8,766 bases of DNA from UBA1151 sp963579925 (GTDB lineage: Bacteria; Chloroflexota; Dehalococcoidia; Lucifugimonadales; Lucifugimonadaceae): assembly GCA_963579925.1 (NCBI GenBank), contig CAUZJA010000118.1, positions 1 through 8,766 on the forward strand, given 5' to 3'. Both the position numbers and the translations under genes were made by a program. Under the pieces are notes generated by a model. The model was not told where the DNA came from. It did not search any database and worked only from the letters and a program-made list of their open reading frames with translations. This document shows, in pieces, positions 5,560-8,766 of this stretch. Numbering within the stretch: position 1 is the first letter of the stretch; each line of letters opens with the position of its first letter.

Positions 5560-6570
5560 ATGGCATATTTTCGTATGGCAACAAATATCTCCAAAGACGT
5601 GTTGATGCTCATGCTTGAACGCATGTGGCGCATACGTCATTTCGAACTGAAAGTGATTGAGGTGTACAGCGCAGGAGAGTTCGTAGGCGCAGCGCATCCT
5701 TATATAGGGGAAGAGGCTGTCGCAGTTGGCGCATGTGCTGCTCTGAATGATTCTGACTACGTTGCGGGCAACCACCGTTCACACGGTCACCCCATCGCAA
5801 AGGGTGCCGACCTTAATAAGGCGATGGCTGAGATCTACGGGCGAGTTGATGGCTATTGCAAAGGCAAAGGTGGCTCAATGCACCTTGCGGACTTCTCAGT
5901 GGGCATCCTGGGCGAATCAGGGATCCTTGGTTCCTCAGTCCCCGTGGCCACTGGCGCGGGCCTTGCAGCCAAGATTGAGGGTAAAGACTTCGTTTCCCTG
6001 GTGTTCTTTGGCGATGGCGCCTCAAACCAGGGCGCACTTCACGAATCAATGAACCTGGCCTCTGTATGGAACCTGCCGGTCATCTTTGTTTGTGAGAACA
6101 ACCAGTACGCCGTGACAACGTCATACAGGGACACTGTGTCTGTAGAGCACATCTCAGATCGTGCCCAGGCTTACAACATGCCCGGCATACTGGTGGATGG
6201 GCAAGATGCCATCGCCATGTTCGAAGCGACCGCACAGGCTGTCGAGCGAGCCCGAGCAGGTGAGGGTCCCACACTCATTGAAGGACTCACCTACCGTTAC
6301 GAGGACCATTCCCTGGGTCTGGACAAGATCAGGAAGTCTGAGTACCGGGAGCAGTCTGAGATTGACGAGTGGCGTAAGCGTGATCCGCTGGACATCCTGA
6401 CCAAGAACATAGTCGACAGCAGCACCGCCACTCAGGAAGAGTGCGACGCGATAAGCGCCAAGGCAAGCGATGCTGTAGACGAGGCGACTGAGTTCGCTCG
6501 CAACAGTCCGTTCCCAGATGCGTCCGAGCTCTACGAAGACATGTTCTCCGGAGAGATGCCGATCCCGTGA
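5560..6570 (+). CDS. ThDP-dependent dehydrogenase E1 component, alpha subunit
   Basis: 336 residues, usual length for the alpha subunit of heterotetrameric E1 (PdhA/AcoA type), which binds thiamine diphosphate and decarboxylates a 2-oxoacid before acyl transfer to an E2 lipoyl domain. Visible landmarks: 'HPYIGEEAVAVG' (46-57), 'GNHRSHGH' (70-77), 'GKGGSMH' (102-108), and the ThDP/Mg motif from GDG (151-153) to NN (180-181). The loop that normally reads 'YRYHGHS' is 'YRYEDHSLGL' (245-254); the second His (His250) is kept but the preceding His-Gly is Glu-Asp. The substrate is therefore uncertain: pyruvate, acetoin or a branched 2-oxoacid are all possible. The frame opens at TTG 5464, inside the promoter repeat, so I start at ATG 5560; ATG 5575 is the alternative. 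AGGTGA lies only one base before ATG 5560, which is unusually close. The beta gene follows 108 bp downstream. Confidence 0.95.
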   Translation: MAYFRMATNISKDVLMLMLERMWRIRHFELKVIEVYSAGEFVGAAHPYIGEEAVAVGACAALNDSDYVAGNHRSHGHPIAKGADLNKAMAEIYGRVDGYCKGKGGSMHLADFSVGILGESGILGSSVPVATGAGLAAKIEGKDFVSLVFFGDGASNQGALHESMNLASVWNLPVIFVCENNQYAVTTSYRDTVSVEHISDRAQAYNMPGILVDGQDAIAMFEATAQAVERARAGEGPTLIEGLTYRYEDHSLGLDKIRKSEYREQSEIDEWRKRDPLDILTKNIVDSSTATQEECDAISAKASDAVDEATEFARNSPFPDASELYEDMFSGEMPIP

Positions 6571-6580
6571 TCTTCACGCT

Positions 6581-6634
6581 TGCCTTTAAAGGCAGAAGAG
6601 GTAGAGGGAAAAGAGGAAACCACCTCTCCCCTAC
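6581..6634 (+). other. Intercistronic palindrome and bulged hairpin between E1 alpha and beta
   Basis: TGCCTTTAAAGGCA (6581-6594) is a perfect 14-bp palindrome ten bases after the alpha stop. Next, GTAG (6601-6604), GGG (6606-6608) and AGAGG (6612-6616) pair with CTAC (6631-6634), CCC (6628-6630) and CCTCT (6623-6627), giving 12 pairs with bulges only on the 5' side. No T-run follows, so an RNA processing or stability element, or an attenuator affecting beta expression, is likelier than a terminator. Confidence 0.35.
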
Positions 6635-6678
6635 TGGAACCTACGTGTCCACTTTTATAGAAATACGAGAAACAAATA

Positions 6679-7647
6679 ATGGCTGATAAATTTTTCATGC
6701 AGGCACTGAGCATGGGAATCGCTGAAGAGATGCGCCGTGATCAGAAAGTATTCTTCATGGGCGAGGATATCCGTGCGAGCGTCTACGGCGCTGCTGCGGG
6801 CATCTACGATGAGTTTGGCGATGACCGAGTGCTCAACACTCCTTTATCCGAGAACGGGTTCTTTGGTGCGGCCGTCGGCGCTGCAGCAGTCGGAATGCGC
6901 CCAGTTGTTGAGACGCTGACCAGCTTCATGTGGGTTGGCATGGACCAGCTGGTGTCGCAGGCCGCCAAGATGCGGTACATGTTTGGCGGTCAGGCCACCC
7001 TTCCGGTGGTTTACCGTGCCGTGATGTACTACGGCGGTAGCTCGGCTGCTCACCACTCTGACCGTTCATACCCCGTCTATATGAACATCGGCGGCCTCAA
7101 GATAGTGACCCCCGGCACCCCGGCGGATGCCAAGGGACTGATGAAGACGGCGATCCGAGACGACAACCCCGTCATCATCTTCGAAGACGGCACGCTGCTG
7201 GGTACCAGGGGCGAAGTTCCCGATGATCCAGACTTCACAGTGCCTTTTGGTGTCGCCAATATTCTCCGAGCTGGCACGGACGTCACAGTCGTTGCGATCG
7301 CTGGTTCCGTGCCTCACGCAGTTGCTGCGGCCGAAGAGATGGCCAAAGAGGGCGTGTCGGTAGAAGTCATTGACCCGCGCACGCTTGTTCCACTGGACAA
7401 GGACGCAATCCTGAACTCCATTGGCAAGACGGGCCGTCTGGTCGTTGCTGATCCTGCAGCAAAGGTTTGCAGCGCAGCCAGCGAAATCATGTCGATCGTT
7501 GGAGAAGAGGCGTTCTGGGATTTGCAGGCCCCGATGCAGAAAGTGGCCTCCAAGCAGGTTCACATCCCGTTCTCCCCTGCCCTGGAGCCGCTCGTCTACC
7601 CAACTAAAGACAGCATCATCGAGGCGATCAAGAAAACGATGAACTAG
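6679..7647 (+). CDS. ThDP-dependent dehydrogenase E1 component, beta subunit
   Basis: 322 residues, normal for PdhB/AcoB-type E1 beta, which completes the ThDP site at the alpha-beta interface. Landmarks: 'NTPLSENGFFGAAVGAA' (53-69) with the conserved Glu58 expected to activate the thiazolium cofactor, 'DQLVSQAAKMRYMFGGQ' (89-105), 'HHSDRSYP' (125-132) where relatives usually have 'QHSQ', 'GLKIVTPGTPADAKGL' (139-154), and 'VIDPRTLVPLD' (230-240) at the start of the C-terminal transketolase-type domain. 'VVADPAAKVCSAASEI' (255-270) replaces the common 'VVEE....GGFGAEI', another departure from textbook pyruvate dehydrogenases. The ribosome binding site is weak (GAGAAAC about 5 bases before the ATG). 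Two stem structures lie in the 108-bp gap after alpha. No E2 or E3 gene follows; the next gene is a HAD dehalogenase. Confidence 0.95.
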   Translation: MADKFFMQALSMGIAEEMRRDQKVFFMGEDIRASVYGAAAGIYDEFGDDRVLNTPLSENGFFGAAVGAAAVGMRPVVETLTSFMWVGMDQLVSQAAKMRYMFGGQATLPVVYRAVMYYGGSSAAHHSDRSYPVYMNIGGLKIVTPGTPADAKGLMKTAIRDDNPVIIFEDGTLLGTRGEVPDDPDFTVPFGVANILRAGTDVTVVAIAGSVPHAVAAAEEMAKEGVSVEVIDPRTLVPLDKDAILNSIGKTGRLVVADPAAKVCSAASEIMSIVGEEAFWDLQAPMQKVASKQVHIPFSPALEPLVYPTKDSIIEAIKKTMN

Positions 7648-7679
7648 GGAATCGCCCTGGTCTGAGCTAGTAAACAAAT

Positions 7680-7711
7680 CGGTAGGGGCAGGTTTCAGAC
7701 CTGCCCCTACC
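7680..7711 (+). repeat. Hairpin repeat, family A, copy 2
   Basis: GGTAGGGGCAGGT (7681-7693), loop TTCAG, ACCTGCCCCTACC (7699-7711) is a perfect 13-bp stem. Positions 7680-7704 match the minus strand of 199-223 at 20 of 25 bases, with one compensatory stem pair. It lies between the E1-beta stop and the HAD gene's ribosome binding site. Only a mixed pyrimidine tract ending in TTT follows, so it is a poor intrinsic terminator. It may protect the E1 mRNA 3' end or partly uncouple the HAD gene. Confidence 0.7.
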
Positions 7712-7742
7712 CACCTATCCTCTCTTTAACTAAGGAGCCCCG

Positions 7743-8438
7743 ATGCCCGCGCATGAAAATGTCAAAGCGCTGACCTTTGATTTGTTTGGAACCGTCCTCG
7801 ACCTTGGCGGGAATCTTACTCCGTACATAGCGAAGTTCCTGGCAGCGAAGGGATCAGATGTCGACGCAGACGCGTTCTGGGCGCAGTGGCGGTATCGTCA
7901 GCGGATCGAGCAGTATCAGGACAGCCTGGTCCAGATGGGCCACAGCGGCTATCTGGAGACGGCACAGAGGGGTTTCAAGTACGTCTGCAGCCTGAACGAT
8001 GTGGCTGTGAGCGCAGAAGAGGCAGATGAGTTCATGCAGGCATGGCAGAATCTGCAGCCCTTCCCGGACGTGCTACCGAATCTGCCGAAGCTGGCGTCGC
8101 GCTACAAGCTGATTGCGCTCTCCAACGGCAATCGATGGTTCCTGGATCATCTGGTGGCCAACCAGATCAAGTGGGACTTCGACGATATCATCTCCGTAGA
8201 TGAGTTTGGCCGCTTCAAGCCGCACCCGTCTGTTTATCGCGGCGCTGCGCGCAATCTTGGCCTTGAAGTCGGCGAAATCATGATGATCTCGTCCAACTCA
8301 TTCGATGTAATGGGCGCCCGCATGTGCGGCAACCGCGGATCATTCGTGAACCGCTATGAGCTGCCGTTTGAGGACACGACGTATGTGCCCGACTATACCG
8401 TGGCGGATTTTGGCGGCTTGGCGGCGGCTATCGTCTAG
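7743..8438 (+). CDS. HAD superfamily, type II 2-haloacid dehalogenase-like hydrolase
   Basis: 231 residues, the usual length of (S)-2-haloacid dehalogenases, which hydrolyse a 2-haloacid to the (R)-2-hydroxyacid. Motif I 'TFDLFGTVLD' has nucleophile Asp13; Phe15 sits where phosphatases carry the second Asp, which argues for a dehalogenase. Arg50 in 'AQWRYRQ' fits the halide/carboxylate-binding Arg. Motif II Ser127 is in 'ALSNGNRW', motif III Lys159 in 'RFKPHPSVY', and 'ISSNSFDVMGARMCGNRGSFVNR' residues Ser183, Ser184, Asn185, Asp188 and Asn203 match the type II signature (only part of that run is diagnostic). AAGGAG lies 5 bases before the ATG, so the start is well supported. It is 95 bp downstream of E1 beta, probably the same transcription unit, separated by a strong hairpin. 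Actual substrates are untested; some homologues have no known haloacid. Confidence 0.92.
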   Translation: MPAHENVKALTFDLFGTVLDLGGNLTPYIAKFLAAKGSDVDADAFWAQWRYRQRIEQYQDSLVQMGHSGYLETAQRGFKYVCSLNDVAVSAEEADEFMQAWQNLQPFPDVLPNLPKLASRYKLIALSNGNRWFLDHLVANQIKWDFDDIISVDEFGRFKPHPSVYRGAARNLGLEVGEIMMISSNSFDVMGARMCGNRGSFVNRYELPFEDTTYVPDYTVADFGGLAAAIV

Positions 8439-8501
8439 GGGCATATACGCCACTGCTCAGCCGAAGCTAGGTCGCGCATAGATGCGGTGTGGCGTGTCTG
8501 G

Positions 8502-8537
8502 ATCCCGGAAATCTCCGCGGGCTTCCGATTCCGGGAT
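8502..8537. repeat. Inverted repeat ATCCCGGAA ... TTCCGGGAT
   Basis: A perfect 9-bp inverted repeat around an 18-bp GC-rich centre, flanked by GCGTGTCTGG on the left and GGCGG on the right. The layout resembles small intergenic repeat elements of the 'GTGTCTGGATCCCG...CGGGATGACGG' type known in several phyla; membership is from memory and not searched. It shares GGGATGGCG with the repeat at 115-130. Confidence 0.45.
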
Positions 8538-8601
8538 GGCGGTTGAGTGCGCGTTTCTCGCGTTGAGTGGCTGGGGGGACCACAGCGGTAGCCATCCCAA
8601 T

Positions 8602-8625
8602 GCCTCATGCGCAATTGAGGCTTTT
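8602..8625 (+). terminator. Possible intrinsic terminator for the E1-HAD unit
   Basis: GCCTCA (8602-8607), loop TGCGCAAT, TGAGGC (8616-8621), then TTTT (8622-8625). The stem is perfect but only 6 bp, and the T-run only four. It lies about 165 bp after the HAD stop and just before the next reading frame, the expected place for the end of this transcript. Confidence 0.4.
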
Positions 8626-8687
8626 GCGCTCACGGTGGAGAGGGTGGTCGTAGTGCGCCAGGCGATACGCCCTTGCCTCGGTTCGCT

Positions 8688-8693
8688 TATGAT
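8688..8693 (+). promoter_or_regulatory. Possible -10 element of a leaderless gene
   Basis: TATGAT (5 of 6 matches to TATAAT) ends 10 bases before the ATG at 8704. Transcription would then start within a few bases of the start codon. No Shine-Dalgarno motif precedes that ATG, which is consistent. No good -35 element is visible. Confidence 0.3.
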
Positions 8694-8703
8694 GCCCGGC
8701 ACC

Positions 8704-8766
8704 ATGCCGAGTGAATACCTGCAGCGTCGCATCGACAAACTTCTCGCGGAGGCTGAAGAGGCCGCT
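8704..8766 (+). CDS. Start of an unidentified gene, cut by the window end
   Basis: The frame starting at ATG 8704 is open to the last base and gives a 21-residue charged, probably helical N-terminus ('MPSEYLQRRIDKLLAEAEEA' then Ala). In-frame ATGs at 8689 and 8692 are alternatives, but they overlap the candidate -10 element. The Leu/Glu/Ala-rich character resembles the N-terminal helices of TPR-containing regulatory proteins, but 21 residues cannot identify it. Confidence 0.45.
   Translation, partial: MPSEYLQRRIDKLLAEAEEAA

Noticed and set aside
5153..5775. Minus-strand frames over the tandem repeat giving recurrent 'GNWLLDYR' and 'VEPRCENQ' peptides.
   Set aside because: They are translations of the same DNA repeat, appear in more than one frame, and overlap promoters and the E1-alpha gene on the other strand.
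8457..8738. 93-codon minus-strand frame after the HAD gene.
   Set aside because: It crosses the inverted repeat and the terminator-like hairpin, shows no recognisable domain, and opposes the open frame at 8704.

Overview
The window looks like bacterial chromosome of moderate GC content with an AT-rich patch near 4.80-4.90 kb. Gene content suggests an uncultured, probably marine, Chloroflexota of the SAR202/Dehalococcoidia type: DUF1800 and DUF1501 proteins beside an NHL propeller, a two-subunit ThDP-dependent E1, a type II haloacid dehalogenase, and short GC-rich hairpin repeats between genes. This assignment is inferred from family recognition; no marker gene is present.

Left arm (253-3958, minus strand): a compact three-gene operon transcribed leftwards, DUF1800 protein, then DUF1501 protein, then NHL-repeat beta-propeller. 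The DUF1501 and NHL genes are separated by one base (TGA-G-ATG), which suggests translational coupling. None of the three has a visible signal peptide, although many DUF1501 relatives are Tat-exported. Their biochemical role is unknown. The first 252 bases hold hairpin repeats and no convincing gene.

Centre (about 3.96-5.56 kb): an unusually long divergent intergenic region with no supportable gene. It holds a clustered TTTCGC motif, a nested 44-nt palindrome in AT-rich DNA, a two-stem fold at 5152-5219, and a tandem duplication of a ~150-bp unit ending two bases before the E1-alpha ATG. Each unit carries a promoter with a perfect TATAAT and a 7-bp hairpin. The hairpin differs between copies by a compensatory A-T to G-C change.

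Right arm (5560-8438, plus strand): E1 alpha and E1 beta of a 2-oxoacid dehydrogenase-type complex, then a type II (S)-2-haloacid dehalogenase-like HAD protein. No E2 or E3 gene lies in the window. A plausible but unproven link is 2-haloacid to 2-hydroxyacid to 2-oxoacid to acyl-CoA. A hairpin plus T-run at 8602-8625 may end this unit. A new reading frame begins at 8704 and runs off the window.

The most noteworthy material is non-coding: the duplicated promoter/hairpin unit, and a second hairpin family with one copy at each end of the window and its own compensatory change.
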